Positions 54,910 to 64,000 of a DNA stretch of 64,000 bases are shown here, in pieces (position 1 is the stretch's first letter; every line of letters begins with the position of its first letter). Under the pieces are notes generated by a model. That model did no database searches. It saw only the letters and a program-made list of their open reading frames with translations, and was not told where the DNA came from. The DNA is from Paucimonas lemoignei (GTDB lineage: Bacteria; Pseudomonadota; Gammaproteobacteria; Pseudomonadales; Pseudomonadaceae), in contig LS483371.1 in NCBI GenBank assembly GCA_900475325.1, positions 62,001 to 126,000 on the forward strand. The letters run 5' to 3'. Both the position numbers and the translations under genes were made by a program.

Positions 54910-55851
54910 ATGTCCTCTCGCGAGATTCGCATCGCCACGCGTAAAAGTGCGCTGGCCCTATGGCAGGCCGAGTACGTCAAGGGCCGTCTGAAGCAGGCCC
55001 ATCCGGGCCTGGTCGTGACGCTGGTGCCCATGGTGAGTCGCGGTGACAAACTGCTCGACTCGCCACTGTCGAAAATCGGCGGCAAGGGGCTGTTCGTCAA
55101 AGAGCTGGAAACTGCCTTGCTCGAAGACCGCGCCGACATCGCCGTGCATTCCATGAAAGACGTACCCATGGACTTCCCTCAGGGGCTGGGTCTGTTCTGC
55201 ATCTGTGAGCGCGAAGATCCCCGGGACGCCTTCGTGTCCAACACCTTCGCCAGCCTTGAAGCCCTGCCTGCTGGCAGTGTGGTCGGCACCTCAAGCCTGC
55301 GTCGCCAGGCGCAGTTGCTGGCTCGCCGCCCTGATCTGAAAATCCAGTTTCTGCGCGGCAACGTCAACACGCGTCTGGCCAAGCTCGACGCAGGGGAATA
55401 CGACGCGATCATTCTCGCGGCCGCTGGCCTGATCCGTCTGGGTTTCGAAGAGCGCATCACGGCTAGCATCAGCGTCGACGACAGCCTGCCAGCGGGTGGT
55501 CAGGGCGCGGTGGGTATCGAGTGCCGCAGTGTCGATGCGGAAATTCACGCGCTGCTTGCCCCGCTGCATCACGACGACACCGCCACCCGCGTCACGGCCG
55601 AGCGCTCACTGAACAAACACCTCAATGGCGGCTGCCAAGTGCCTATCGCCTGCTACGCCGTGCTTGAAGGCGAACAGATCTGGCTGCGTGGGCTGGTCGG
55701 CGATCCGTCCGGCGCCGTGTTGTTGCATGCCGATGCCCGAGCGCCGTTGGCCGATGCGCAGGCGCTGGGCGTGCAGGTGGCAGAGTCGCTGCTGGATCAG
55801 GGCGCTGCTGCGATTCTCAAGGCGGTTTATGGCGAGGCCGAGCGGGAATGA
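54910..55851 (+). CDS. hemC: porphobilinogen deaminase HemC
   Basis: A 313-residue enzyme polymerising four porphobilinogens to hydroxymethylbilane in tetrapyrrole synthesis. The dipyrromethane cofactor cysteine lies in [12 protein letters not shown] (about residue 242). The N-terminal [12 protein letters not shown] and the [10 protein letters not shown] segments are diagnostic. First gene of hemC-hemD-hemX-hemY; it overlaps hemD by four bases (ATGA). The products feed heme for the cytochromes and catalase encoded in this window. Confidence 0.96.
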   Translation: MSSREIRIATRKSALALWQAEYVKGRLKQAHPGLVVTLVPMVSRGDKLLDSPLSKIGGKGLFVKELETALLEDRADIAVHSMKDVPMDFPQGLGLFCICEREDPRDAFVSNTFASLEALPAGSVVGTSSLRRQAQLLARRPDLKIQFLRGNVNTRLAKLDAGEYDAIILAAAGLIRLGFEERITASISVDDSLPAGGQGAVGIECRSVDAEIHALLAPLHHDDTATRVTAERSLNKHLNGGCQVPIACYAVLEGEQIWLRGLVGDPSGAVLLHADARAPLADAQALGVQVAESLLDQGAAAILKAVYGEAERE

Positions 55852-56621
55852 ACACCTGGCGGCTGCTGCTGACCCGCCCCGCTGAGGAGTCGGCGCTGCT
55901 GGCGTCGACCCTGGCCGACGCGGGAGTGTTCAGCAGCAGCCTGCCCTTGCTTGAAATCGAGCCGTTGCCTGCCAACGAATCACAGCGCTCGATACTCGCT
56001 GATCTTGATCACTACGCGGCGGTCATTGTGGTCAGCAAACCGGCCGCGCGGCTGGGTCTCAAGCGAGTCAGCGAGCTCTGGCCGCAAGCGATCCAGCCCT
56101 GGTTTACCGTCGGCGCGGGTACGGCGCAAATCCTCCAGGACCATGGCCTGGATGTCAGCTGGCCCGAGCACGGCGATGACAGCGAAGCCCTACTTGATCT
56201 CCCCCGCCTGCAACAAGCCATCGCCTTGCCCGGTGCCCGCGTGTTAATCATGCGCGGTGAGGGCGGCCGCGAGTTGTTGGCCGAGCGTTTGAGCAGCCAG
56301 GGTGCTAGTGTCGACTACCTAGAACTGTACGAGCGCAAGTTGCCCCACTACCCGGCCTCGACGCTGCTACAGCGCATCGAAGCGGAACGCCTGAACGCGC
56401 TGGTGGTCAGCAGTGGGCAGGGTTTTGAACACTTGCGTCAGTTGGCGGGCGATGCCTGGCCGCAACTGGCGCGTTTGGTTTTATTCGTGCCGAGCCCGCG
56501 CGTTGCCCAATTGGCCCGCGAGGCCGGAGCACGAACAGTTGTGAATTGCCGTGGCGCCAGCGCTACGGCTTTGCTGGCAGCGTTACGGGAACAACCCGGG
56601 CCTGCCCTTCAGGCGTATTGA
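55848..56621 (+). CDS. hemD: uroporphyrinogen-III synthase HemD
   Basis: A 257-residue cytoplasmic enzyme that closes hydroxymethylbilane to uroporphyrinogen III. The family is weakly conserved; the N-terminal [10 protein letters not shown] start, the [11 protein letters not shown] segment and the [12 protein letters not shown] region fit. The start overlaps the hemC stop. It is followed by hemX after 49 bases. Confidence 0.93.
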   Translation: MNTWRLLLTRPAEESALLASTLADAGVFSSSLPLLEIEPLPANESQRSILADLDHYAAVIVVSKPAARLGLKRVSELWPQAIQPWFTVGAGTAQILQDHGLDVSWPEHGDDSEALLDLPRLQQAIALPGARVLIMRGEGGRELLAERLSSQGASVDYLELYERKLPHYPASTLLQRIEAERLNALVVSSGQGFEHLRQLAGDAWPQLARLVLFVPSPRVAQLAREAGARTVVNCRGASATALLAALREQPGPALQAY

Positions 56622-56670
56622 TGGACTGACTGTCTTTCACTGATAACGCCCAAATGCAAAGGATCGATAC

Positions 56671-57810
56671 GTGAGCGAAACAGCCTTGCCAAAAGATGAT
56701 TCCGACGCCGTGCTGACGGCCCCGACACCTGATCCGTTGCGGCCTGAGCGTCCAGCGAGCCGCAGCAACGGGCTGGTCATACTGGCCCTGTTGTTCGGCG
56801 TGGCGGGCATCGGTGTTGCCGGTTGGGGTGTGTGGCAGTTGCGAGCGGTACAGGCCAGCCATCTGCAACAGCGCACGCAGATGCAGGACATCGCCGCGCA
56901 GACGCTGACGTTGCAGCACAACGAAAAACAACTCTCCGAGCGGTTGGCGCAATTGCCTCCTGCCGATGAACTGGAAGATCGCCGCCGTCTGGTCGCGCAG
57001 CTGCAGGGCGATCAGCAGCGTCTGAGCCAGCGCCTCGAAACCGTACTGGGTTCCAGTCGCAAGGACTGGAGGCTGGCCGAGGCCGAGCATCTGCTGCGTC
57101 TGGCAAGCCTGCGGTTGTCGGCGTTGCAGGACATCAACAGTGCCCAGGCGTTGGTGCAGGGCGCTGATGAAATCCTCCGCGAACAGGATGATCCTGGCTC
57201 TTTCGCCGCCCGCGATCAGTTGGCCAAGAGCCTCGCGTCGCTGCGCAGCGTTGATCAACCGGACCGCACCGGCCTGTTTCTGCAGCTTGCAGCGATGCGC
57301 GACCAGGTCGCGCAATTGAACGAGCTGGCCCCGGAATACAAGGACAAAGGCGAGTCGCTGCTCGGCCTGACGACCGGCGCCAACGAAGACAGCCACTGGG
57401 CGAAGTGGTGGAACGAGGTGTCGCACTACATCCGCATCGACTTCAACGCCGACAAGAATATCAAGCCATTGCTCGCCGGACAGAGCCTGACTCAGGTGCG
57501 TCTGGCGCTGAGTCTGGCACTGGAGCAGGCACAGTGGGCGGCCTTGAACGGTCAGCCACAGGTCTATGCTGCGGCCCTGGCAGAGGCTAAAAACGTCCTG
57601 CACAACAACTTCAATCAAGACAACTCACAGAGCAAGATGCTCAGCGAGCGTCTTGATGCGCTGTCGCAACAGCCCGTGTCCGTCATGACCCCGGATCTGG
57701 CCCAGAGCCTGAGTGCGGTGCAGGCTTATCTGGAGCGTCGTCATGCGCTGCCTGATGCGCCCGGCAAAGCTGGCCAACCTGCCGAAGCGCAACAGGGGAC
57801 CAGCCCATGA
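56671..57810 (+). CDS. hemX: HemX-family membrane protein
   Basis: A 379-residue protein with an acidic N terminus, one membrane helix (about residues 33-55), a coiled-coil stretch (about 65-130) and a large periplasmic helical domain. It is annotated as uroporphyrin-III C-methyltransferase-like, but no methyltransferase motif is present, so an enzyme role is doubtful. A GTG start with AAGGA upstream is used. It overlaps hemY by four bases. Confidence 0.9.
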   Translation: MSETALPKDDSDAVLTAPTPDPLRPERPASRSNGLVILALLFGVAGIGVAGWGVWQLRAVQASHLQQRTQMQDIAAQTLTLQHNEKQLSERLAQLPPADELEDRRRLVAQLQGDQQRLSQRLETVLGSSRKDWRLAEAEHLLRLASLRLSALQDINSAQALVQGADEILREQDDPGSFAARDQLAKSLASLRSVDQPDRTGLFLQLAAMRDQVAQLNELAPEYKDKGESLLGLTTGANEDSHWAKWWNEVSHYIRIDFNADKNIKPLLAGQSLTQVRLALSLALEQAQWAALNGQPQVYAAALAEAKNVLHNNFNQDNSQSKMLSERLDALSQQPVSVMTPDLAQSLSAVQAYLERRHALPDAPGKAGQPAEAQQGTSP

Positions 57811-59051
57811 AGCGTATTTACCTGCTGCTGTTGGTCGCCATTGCAGTGGCGGCGGTGATTGGCGTGGCGATTGCCGAGCATTCCGGCTACGTGCTGATCG
57901 CCTACAAAAACTTCCGCTACGAGTCCGGGTTGTGGGCTGCGCTGGGTGTGTTGTTTGCGATCTGGTTGGTGATTTTCCTGGTGCGCATGCTGATCAATCT
58001 GCTGACCGCGTCCAGTGGCGTGGTCAATCCATGGTCGCGTCGCAATCGCAGCCGTCGTGTTCAGGTCGCCATCGAACAGGGGCAAATGGATCTGGCCGAA
58101 GGGCGTTGGTCCAGCGCGCAACGCCACCTGCACCGCGCTGCAGAATCCGAACCTCAGCCACTGCTGTATTACCTTGGTGCCGCGCGCGCCGCCAATGAAC
58201 AAGGCCGCTACGAAGAAAGCGACACGCTGTTGGAGCGCGCCCTGGAGCGCCAGCCCCAGGCCGAACTGGCCATCGCGCTGAGCCATGCGCAGTTGCAGCA
58301 GGATCGCGGCGACAATGATGGTGCGCTGAGCACCTTGCAAGCCATGCAGGCACGTCATCCGCATAACGCGCAGATCCTTCGTCAGCTGCAGCGCTTGTAT
58401 CGGCAGCGAGGCGATTGGTCGGCATTGATCAAACTCATGCCTGAATTGCGCAAGGATAAGGTCCTGCCGCCGCAGGAGCTGGCTGAACTTGAGCGTCGCG
58501 CCTGGGGAGAGAACCTCACGCTGGCCGCCTACCGCGGGCAGGACGGCGAAGAGACCGCAGGTGGTTTGCCTGCGCTGGAATTGACCTGGGGCGGCCTGTC
58601 TTCGGCCCAGCGTCAAGAGCCACAGCTGGTGCTGGCCTACGCCGAACAACTGCGCCGCCTGGGGGCTGATGCCAAAGCCGAAGAGGCGCTGCGTCAGGCG
58701 CAGAAGCGCGAATACAACAGCCACCTGGCACGCCTTTACGGGCTGGTGCGTGGCAGCGATCCGGCCAAGCAATTGCAGACCGCCGAGGGCTGGCTCAAGC
58801 ATCACCCTGAAGACCCGAGCTTGCTGTTGACCCTGGGTCGGCTCTGTCTGCAAAGCAGTTTGTGGGGCAAGGCGCGGGACTATCTGGAAAGCAGCCTGCG
58901 CTTTCAACGTAATCCTGAAACCTGCGCGGAGCTTGCACGTTTGCTTTCGCAGCTGGGCGAGACCGAGCGCAGCAATCAGCTGTTCCAGGAAGGCCTGGGC
59001 TTGCTCGACGAGCGCCTGCTGGCGCGTCCGCTGCCAGCGCTGGCGGGTTGA
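57807..59051 (+). CDS. hemY: HemY-family TPR membrane protein
   Basis: A 414-residue inner-membrane protein with two N-terminal helices (about residues 4-22 and 40-62) and a long cytoplasmic or periplasmic TPR-repeat region. It is conserved with hemX in the proteobacterial heme operon and is distinct from the Bacillus protoporphyrinogen oxidase of the same name. A role in heme synthesis organisation is proposed for the family, not proven. It ends the hemCDXY operon. Confidence 0.92.
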   Translation: MKRIYLLLLVAIAVAAVIGVAIAEHSGYVLIAYKNFRYESGLWAALGVLFAIWLVIFLVRMLINLLTASSGVVNPWSRRNRSRRVQVAIEQGQMDLAEGRWSSAQRHLHRAAESEPQPLLYYLGAARAANEQGRYEESDTLLERALERQPQAELAIALSHAQLQQDRGDNDGALSTLQAMQARHPHNAQILRQLQRLYRQRGDWSALIKLMPELRKDKVLPPQELAELERRAWGENLTLAAYRGQDGEETAGGLPALELTWGGLSSAQRQEPQLVLAYAEQLRRLGADAKAEEALRQAQKREYNSHLARLYGLVRGSDPAKQLQTAEGWLKHHPEDPSLLLTLGRLCLQSSLWGKARDYLESSLRFQRNPETCAELARLLSQLGETERSNQLFQEGLGLLDERLLARPLPALAG

Positions 59052-59148
59052 GGTTCGGGCCATTTTCCTGAGTCGGAAATGGGAGTTTTCTGAAGGAAGT
59101 TGCGCTCCTTCTTCGATGCCGCGCTGTCGCGCAGCAAACACGGGACCG

Positions 59149-59236
59149 GTGGGAGCGAGCTTGCTCGCGAAGGTTGATCAGCCGACGAATATGCGGCGGA
59201 TAGGTGGCCATCTTCGCGAGCAAGCTCGCTCCCACA
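59149..59236. repeat. REPIN after hemY, AGCTTGCT core
   Basis: Perfect arms of about 24 bases in the 390-base gap between hemY and dsbH. The rest of the gap (59237-59441) shows only a short TTCGCT/AGCGAA hairpin preceded by a T run. Confidence 0.9.
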
Positions 59237-59441
59237 AATTTGAGGTTCGGCGCTTGCTGAAGACGTAAACTTCGAGTGATTTGTAGGACATTTCCTGCGG
59301 ATTTGGTTTCTGTCATTTTTTTCGCTCAAGCGAAGCGCTAAAACCCCTGCGATAAGCGGAAATATCCTCACCGCTGCGCCTTGTAAGGGCTGTGGCCTTT
59401 CCTCTACCGTAACCTCCTTCGTTTCTTGTTACGGAATTTCC

Positions 59442-59969
59442 ATGCATCTGGCCCGCACGCGCTCCTTGTTTTTCCTGGTGTTTATCGCCTGCGCATCGAT
59501 CATCGGCTCAGTCGTTTATTTGCAACGTGTAATAGGTCTGTCGCCCTGCTTGCTGTGCTGGTTGCAGCGCGGCGTAATGGTCGCGACAGGGGCTTTGAGC
59601 CTGATTGCGGCGGTGCATGCACCGAGCCGAAGTGGCATAAGCTGCTACAGCATCCTGATCCTTTTGACCGCGCTGGTCGGTGCGGCGATGGCAGGCGGGC
59701 AGGTCTGGTTGCAGACTGCGGCAGCTGACGATTTGATTCCCGTCATTGCATGGTTCGAGCGGGTTCTGGACATGCTGGCGATGTCCGGTTTTGTTGATCG
59801 CCTGCTTGGGGATGCAGCTTTCTGCGCCGAGGTGACCTGGTCATTGTTTGGCATCAGCCTGCCGGAATGGAGCCTGTTGGCATTCGTGGGTTTGGCTATG
59901 ATCGCGCTATACGTGCTTCTCAGAGCCACTTTCCTCTCGCCGACCGCCGAAAGTCGGGCCGGGGATTAA
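59442..59969 (+). CDS. dsbH: disulfide bond formation protein of the DsbB family
   Basis: A 175-residue inner-membrane protein with four helices. It should pass electrons from DsbA-type oxidoreductases to quinones. The first cysteine pair is CLLC (about residues 32-35) after a LSPCLLCWLQR sequence; the second-loop cysteines include Cys67 and Cys127. It matches the algR-hemC-linked PA5256 (dsbH). P. aeruginosa has a second DsbB elsewhere. No strong SD was seen. Confidence 0.9.
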   Translation: MHLARTRSLFFLVFIACASIIGSVVYLQRVIGLSPCLLCWLQRGVMVATGALSLIAAVHAPSRSGISCYSILILLTALVGAAMAGGQVWLQTAAADDLIPVIAWFERVLDMLAMSGFVDRLLGDAAFCAEVTWSLFGISLPEWSLLAFVGLAMIALYVLLRATFLSPTAESRAGD

Positions 59970-60146
59970 ACACTTGTATGAACTTTCTCTCCTGCGTACC
60001 TTGATGGCCTAGTCCTGCGGGCATAATCTGGCCCGTAAGCGTTATTGGAAATATGCATCATTTGCCGTTCAAGCCTGCGTCGCTTAGGTAGACGGATTTT
60101 CCCAGGCATTGGCAGGCTGCATACCCTTAAGGGAAGAGAGACCATC

Positions 60147-60620
60147 ATGTTGGAAAGTTGTCAGAATGCTCAGGAACGCTGGGGCGGGGTCAATAAGCTG
60201 ATTGACCGCTGGTTGCAGGACCGTCTTGAACTGGTTCGCGTCTACGATGCGCTGGGCGACACGCCCGAAGCATTGGCCGCTGACCGCGAAGGCCTGCAGA
60301 ATTTTTGTGAGGTTCTGGTCGATTACGTTTCGGCTGGTCACTTTGAAATTTACGAACAGCTCAACAGCGAAGCCAAGGCGTTCAACGATGAGCGTGGTCT
60401 TGAGCTGGCGGATACCATCTACCCGCGCTTGAAAGTCATCACCGAATCGGCGCTGGCCTTCAACGACCGTTGTGACAAAGGCGATTGTTCTGACTGCACG
60501 GTGGTTGCTGCTGAATTCAAGAAGCTCGGTGGCTTGCTGCATGAGCGCTTCGAACTCGAGGACTGCCTCATCGAGGTGCTGCACAACTCGCATAAAGAAG
60601 ATGTTGCTGTTCAGGCTTGA
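60147..60620 (+). CDS. algQ: anti-sigma factor AlgQ (Rsd family)
   Basis: A 157-residue helical protein of the Rsd/AlgQ family, which binds the housekeeping sigma factor and favours alternative sigma factors. It also affects alginate and virulence in P. aeruginosa. The N-terminal [19 protein letters not shown] and the later [12 protein letters not shown] are family hallmarks. The ATG at 60147 has GGGAAGAGAG upstream; the longer frame from 60045 is rejected. It lies in the alg/hem cluster, as in P. aeruginosa. Confidence 0.95.
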   Translation: MLESCQNAQERWGGVNKLIDRWLQDRLELVRVYDALGDTPEALAADREGLQNFCEVLVDYVSAGHFEIYEQLNSEAKAFNDERGLELADTIYPRLKVITESALAFNDRCDKGDCSDCTVVAAEFKKLGGLLHERFELEDCLIEVLHNSHKEDVAVQA

Positions 60621-60633
60621 TAACTCAGCAATG

Positions 60634-60664
60634 AAAAAAGGGCGCATTTTCGCGCCCTTTTTTG
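60634..60664 (+). terminator. intrinsic terminator of algQ
   Basis: AAAAAAGGGCGC / GCGCCCTTTTTT stem with a six-base loop and T run, 13 bases after the stop. Confidence 0.92.
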
Positions 60665-60689
60665 TTTTCGCAGCTTGAGATGATGCTGG

Positions 60690-60784
60690 CCTGTGGGAGC
60701 GAATTCATTCGCGAATGCGGAGGTACAGCCGATGCATCTCTATCGAATGTACCGACCTCTTCGCGAATGAATTCGCTCCCACAG
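60690..60784. repeat. REPIN after algQ, GAATTC core
   Basis: Near-perfect arms, between the algQ terminator and the convergent FKBP gene. Confidence 0.9.
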
Positions 60785-60804
60785 GGTTCAACGCAGACCT
60801 GTGC

Positions 60805-61482
60805 TTACTGCCCAACCCCTACCAATTCAATCTCAAAAACCAGCGGCGTAAACGGGTCAATCAGATCCCCTGCGCCTTCTGCGCCGTAGGCTTCTGCCGA
60901 AGGAATGACCAGTCGCCATTTCGCACCGACCGGCATGTTCTGCAAGGCCGTGGTCCAGCCGCTGATCACGCTGTCCAGTCGGAACCACTGCGGTTGCGCG
61001 CTCTGATCGAAAACCGTGCCGTCGGGCAAACGACCGACATAACGGACCTGAACTCGACCATCCACGTTGGGCTTTGGACCCGTGCCGGGCTTGAGCTCAG
61101 TCATCAGGATGCCGTCAGCCAGCTCGGTCACTCCGGGTTTGGCCTTTTCACTGGCCATGAACCGGTGCTCCACTTCCAGTGCCGCTTCGCTTTGCGGGGC
61201 GATGGTGCCTGACGCCTCGGCCTGGGCGATTTCGGCATCGTGCTCGCTGAGGATCTGCTCCATGCGATCTTTCTTGATCGCCAGCGGCTCACCTTTGTAA
61301 GCCTGCTGAAGACCTTCCATCAATGCCTTCAGATCGAGATCCGGGACTTCCTGATGCAGACGCTCACCCAGGCTGGCGCCCAGACTGTAAGCAAGATCGT
61401 GGGACTCGCTCGAGGGAGCGGCGTGCGCGACCTGAACGACCGGTAACAAGAGGAACAGCGACGTTAACAGGTAGCGCGACAT
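60805..61482 (-). CDS. FKBP-type peptidyl-prolyl cis-trans isomerase
   Basis: A 225-residue exported foldase. It has a signal peptide (cleavage near AHAAPS), an N-terminal dimerisation domain of the FkpA/Mip kind (about 25-115) and a C-terminal FKBP domain (about 135-225) with VQVRYVGRLPDGTVFDQS, the WTTALQNMPVGAKWRLVIP loop and AYGAEG. It assists folding in the periplasm. The ATG at 61482 begins the signal peptide; the frame upstream to 61608 lacks support. Homologue of PA5254 by position. Confidence 0.92.
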   Translation of the reverse strand: MSRYLLTSLFLLLPVVQVAHAAPSSESHDLAYSLGASLGERLHQEVPDLDLKALMEGLQQAYKGEPLAIKKDRMEQILSEHDAEIAQAEASGTIAPQSEAALEVEHRFMASEKAKPGVTELADGILMTELKPGTGPKPNVDGRVQVRYVGRLPDGTVFDQSAQPQWFRLDSVISGWTTALQNMPVGAKWRLVIPSAEAYGAEGAGDLIDPFTPLVFEIELVGVGQ

Positions 61483-61699
61483 GAATGCTCTCCGGCCTGG
61501 GAAGGCAGCGATTATGCCAGTGCAATCGGTCTGTGTGTGGGGGGTATTTGCCAGGAATTCTGCAGCAGCTTGCGAACCCTTGCGATAAGCATTTTGTCGA
61601 CCATGCAACAGGGCGCTTTTTGTAGTGTCAAGATGCCCTAGCGGCGGTGCGGGCAGAGGTCTAGTATGAGCCGCAATTCAGTCAGTCAGGAGGTAAGTC

Positions 61700-62713
61700 A
61701 TGTCGGCCAAAAAGAAGCCAGTAAGTACCCCGTTGCATTTGCTTGAACAACTGTCGAGCAGCCTGCTTGAGCATCTCGAAAATGCATGCTCGCAAGCGTT
61801 GGCTGATGCTGAAAAACTGCTCGCCAAGCTCGAAAAGCAACGCGGCAAGGCTCAGGAAAAGCTGCACAAGTCGCGCACCAAACTGCAAGACGCCGCCACC
61901 GTTGGCAAAGCCAAGGCACAGGCCAAGGCCAAGACTGCCGTTGCTGAGCTGGAAGAATTGCTCGATGCGCTCAAAGCGCGCCAGACCGAAACCCGTGGCT
62001 ACATTCTGCAGCTCAAGCGTGACGCTCAGGAAAGCCTGAAACTTGCTCAAGGCGTGGGTCGTGTTAAAGAAGCGGTCAGCAAATCGCTGAGCGCTCGCGC
62101 TGCTAAACCGGCTCCTGCCAAAGCGTCCCCAACCAAAGTAGCGCCTGCCAAGGCAACGCCATCCAAAGCAGTAGCCACCAAGGCCGCAGCGCCAGCCGCC
62201 AAAACTGCTGCCGCGAAAGCTCCGGCCAAGGCGCCAGCCAAAGCCCCGGCCAAAGTTGTCGCGGCCAAGCCAGCGGCTAAACCAGCTGCCAAGCCGGCCA
62301 CCAAGGCTGCTGCTGCCAAGGCACCTGCGAAAGCGCCCGCCAGCAAACCTGCTACAGCCGCTGCCAAGCCCGCCGCCAAGGCCCCGGTCAAGACTGCGGC
62401 GGCAAAAGCGCCCGCTAAAACCGCAGCCGCCAAACCTGCTGCCGCGAAAGCGCCTGCCAAGCCAGCTGCGAAGCCAACTGCCGCTAAACCAGCCGCAGCA
62501 AAGGCACCGGTTAAAGCTGCCGCCAAGCCTGTGGCCAAAGCACCGGCCAAGGCACCAGCCAAGCCTGCAGCCAAACCAGCCACTAAGCCTGCTGCTGCCA
62601 AGCCCGCAACCCCGGCGACACCTGTGGCCAACGCGCCCGTAGCGACCCCTGCTACCCCTGCTACCCCTGCTGCACCGGTAACAGGCAACAACACGCCAAC
62701 CAGCGCTTCCTAA
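61700..62713 (+). CDS. algP: histone H1-like alginate regulator AlgP
   Basis: A 337-residue basic protein. The N-terminal part (1-125) is helical with coiled-coil character; from about residue 130 on it is built of lysine-alanine-proline repeats (KPAA, KAPAK units) like eukaryotic histone H1 tails. The C-terminal 30 residues change to Ala/Thr/Pro/Val. It binds DNA non-specifically and affects alginate expression in P. aeruginosa. The repeat tract is prone to slippage, so length may vary between strains. SD CAGGAGG precedes the ATG. Its end overlaps the next, convergent gene by four bases. Confidence 0.94.
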   Translation: MSAKKKPVSTPLHLLEQLSSSLLEHLENACSQALADAEKLLAKLEKQRGKAQEKLHKSRTKLQDAATVGKAKAQAKAKTAVAELEELLDALKARQTETRGYILQLKRDAQESLKLAQGVGRVKEAVSKSLSARAAKPAPAKASPTKVAPAKATPSKAVATKAAAPAAKTAAAKAPAKAPAKAPAKVVAAKPAAKPAAKPATKAAAAKAPAKAPASKPATAAAKPAAKAPVKTAAAKAPAKTAAAKPAAAKAPAKPAAKPTAAKPAAAKAPVKAAAKPVAKAPAKAPAKPAAKPATKPAAAKPATPATPVANAPVATPATPATPAAPVTGNNTPTSAS

Positions 62714-63177
62714 GGTCGGTTAGTCGCGACGCGCAGCATCTGCAGCGCGTCGCGATTTTGCCTGGCAGCGTCGCCTGCCAGTTCAGTCAGCCAGTCAGGT
62801 TGATCCGCTGATTTTTCTGCGGTCCCCCAGTTCTGGCACACAGCTTCCAGTCGTGAAATCAGTTCTTGTTCCGCAGCCAGCTCCAGCGCTTTGACTTGCT
62901 CACGCAGCAATGCCAAAGGCCGGTCCAGTTGAGCGGCGTCGCGCCAGTGCGTGCGCAATTGCCGAAGCGGGCTGACCACGGCCTCATCCCATGGCCTGGC
63001 CAACTGTCCGATTTCCAGCAAGCGATGCGAACTGCATTCAACGCCTCGCTGCATCAGCCAGGCACCGCATAACAGCATGCAGACGTTGGCCCCGTTGGCT
63101 TGCAGCGCCAGGCACGCCTGCTCGACACCCGGCCTGGCGTACACATCCAGGGTGAAACTCCAAAGGTCAGAAGGCAT
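62710..63177 (-). CDS. TIGR02444-family protein
   Basis: A 155-residue soluble protein of the TIGR02444 family, recognised from DLWSFTLDVYARPGVEQACL at the N terminus and the central RQLRTHWRDAA segment. The start is the ATG at 63177 (AACTATGCC on the complement strand). It overlaps the algP end by four bases tail to tail and is divergent from the ABC-F gene. Function unknown. Confidence 0.88.
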   Translation of the reverse strand: MPSDLWSFTLDVYARPGVEQACLALQANGANVCMLLCGAWLMQRGVECSSHRLLEIGQLARPWDEAVVSPLRQLRTHWRDAAQLDRPLALLREQVKALELAAEQELISRLEAVCQNWGTAEKSADQPDWLTELAGDAARQNRDALQMLRVATNRP

Positions 63178-63224
63178 AGTTGAGCTACCTGTTTGAGACG
63201 AAGCTGGTAGACTCCGCCGCCATT

Positions 63225-64000
63225 ATGATTCGACTTCAGAGCCTTACCTTACAGCGTGGCCCGCAACGTCTGCTAGAAGACGCCGAGCTGACCCTGCACG
63301 CCGGTCAAAAAGCCGGCCTGATCGGTGCCAATGGCGCCGGCAAATCCAGCCTGTTCGCGTTGCTTCTGGGTGAGTTGACCCCGGATTCGGGCGACTGTCT
63401 GCTACCCGCTGATTGGCGCATCGCACACATGCGCCAGGAGATCGATACCCTCGATCGAATCGCCGTGGACTATGTGCTCGATGGCGACCTGCGTTTGCGC
63501 GAGGTGCAGCGCCTGTTGGCCAAAGCCGAAGCGGATCAGGACGGCGCCGCGCAAGCGCGTATGCATTCGGAGCTCGACAGCGCCGACGGTTATACCGCCG
63601 ATGCACGCGCGCGCAAGCTGCTGGCCGGGCTGGGTTTCACCAACGAGCAAATGGACAAGCCGGTTGCCGACTTCTCGGGTGGCTGGCGGATGCGTCTGAA
63701 CCTGGCACAGGCCCTGATGTGCCCATCAGACCTGCTGCTGCTCGACGAACCCACCAACCACTTGGACCTCGACGCGATCCTCTGGCTTGAGGACTGGCTC
63801 AAAAGCTATCCGGGTACGTTGCTGCTGATTTCCCACGACCGGGATTTCCTCGATGCCGTGGTCGATCATGTGGCCCATGTCGAACAGCGCAAGATCACCC
63901 TCTATCGCGGTGGCTACAGCGCTTTCGAACGCGCCCGTGCCGAGCGTCTGGCACAGCAGCAACAGGCTTACGACAAGCAGCAAGCCCAGCGCGCGCACAT
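63225..64000 (+). CDS. ABC-F ATPase (YheS-like), 3' end cut by window
   Basis: The frame runs from ATG at 63225 to the window edge without a stop, giving the first 258 residues. The first ATPase domain has Walker A GANGAGKSS (about 35-43), signature FSGGWRMRL and Walker B LLLLDEPTNHLDLDA, followed by the start of the helical linker (ARAERLAQQQQAYDKQQ). ABC-F proteins have two such domains, lack membrane segments and act on the ribosome. The YheS/Uup subtype is likely from sequence; PA5252 holds this position in P. aeruginosa. Confidence 0.93.
   Translation, partial: MIRLQSLTLQRGPQRLLEDAELTLHAGQKAGLIGANGAGKSSLFALLLGELTPDSGDCLLPADWRIAHMRQEIDTLDRIAVDYVLDGDLRLREVQRLLAKAEADQDGAAQARMHSELDSADGYTADARARKLLAGLGFTNEQMDKPVADFSGGWRMRLNLAQALMCPSDLLLLDEPTNHLDLDAILWLEDWLKSYPGTLLLISHDRDFLDAVVDHVAHVEQRKITLYRGGYSAFERARAERLAQQQQAYDKQQAQRAH

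Overview
The window is chromosomal DNA of a Pseudomonas, most likely from the P. syringae / P. fluorescens side of the genus. Nearly every gene has a recognisable P. aeruginosa counterpart in the same local order. The intergenic gaps carry more than twenty REPIN-type inverted repeats of the kind those species accumulate. No tRNA, rRNA, prophage, insertion sequence or CRISPR array was seen. Both edges cut a gene: a radical SAM protein on the left and an ABC-F ATPase on the right.

Layout. 1-8 kb: radical SAM protein, aromatic amino acid permease / Lrp regulator / aminotransferase group, and a carbonic anhydrase with a SulP transporter. 8-17 kb: complete aa3-type cytochrome c oxidase operon with its copper and heme A assembly factors (coxB, coxA, ctaG, coxC, SURF1-like, ctaA, cyoE, SCO-like). 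17-27 kb: methionine importer metNIQ, large catalase katE, zinc uptake genes znuBC-zur-znuA, thrB. 28-37 kb: polA, the small RNA ErsA, engB, cytochrome c4, dsbA, a nuclease-fold protein, a diguanylate cyclase, a peptidoglycan amidase and an EAL protein. 39-45 kb: kinB-algB and an envelope gene group (BON protein, two small membrane proteins, a lysozyme inhibitor). 45-52 kb: gltP, cyaA, two small conserved proteins, argH. 52-64 kb: algZ-algR-hemCDXY, dsbH, algQ, an FKBP isomerase, algP and the ABC-F gene.

Several genes share envelope-stress and alginate control: KinB/AlgB, AlgZ/AlgR, AlgQ and AlgP are all here. ErsA and dsbA have AlgU-type promoters. Relative to P. aeruginosa PAO1 (gene order from memory) the window joins three separate blocks, the cox region, the polA/algB region and the algR/hemC region.

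Most notable observations: (1) two sigma-54 promoters beside algB, each with paired upstream elements sharing an 11-mer and an IHF-like site, suggesting a local enhancer-driven envelope regulon; (2) a DNA polymerase I whose proofreading exonuclease site has lost its key acidic residues while polymerase and 5' nuclease motifs are intact; (3) a REPIN that supplies the last ~40 codons of ctaA while keeping the ATGA overlap with cyoE; (4) nested and tandemly duplicated REPINs.
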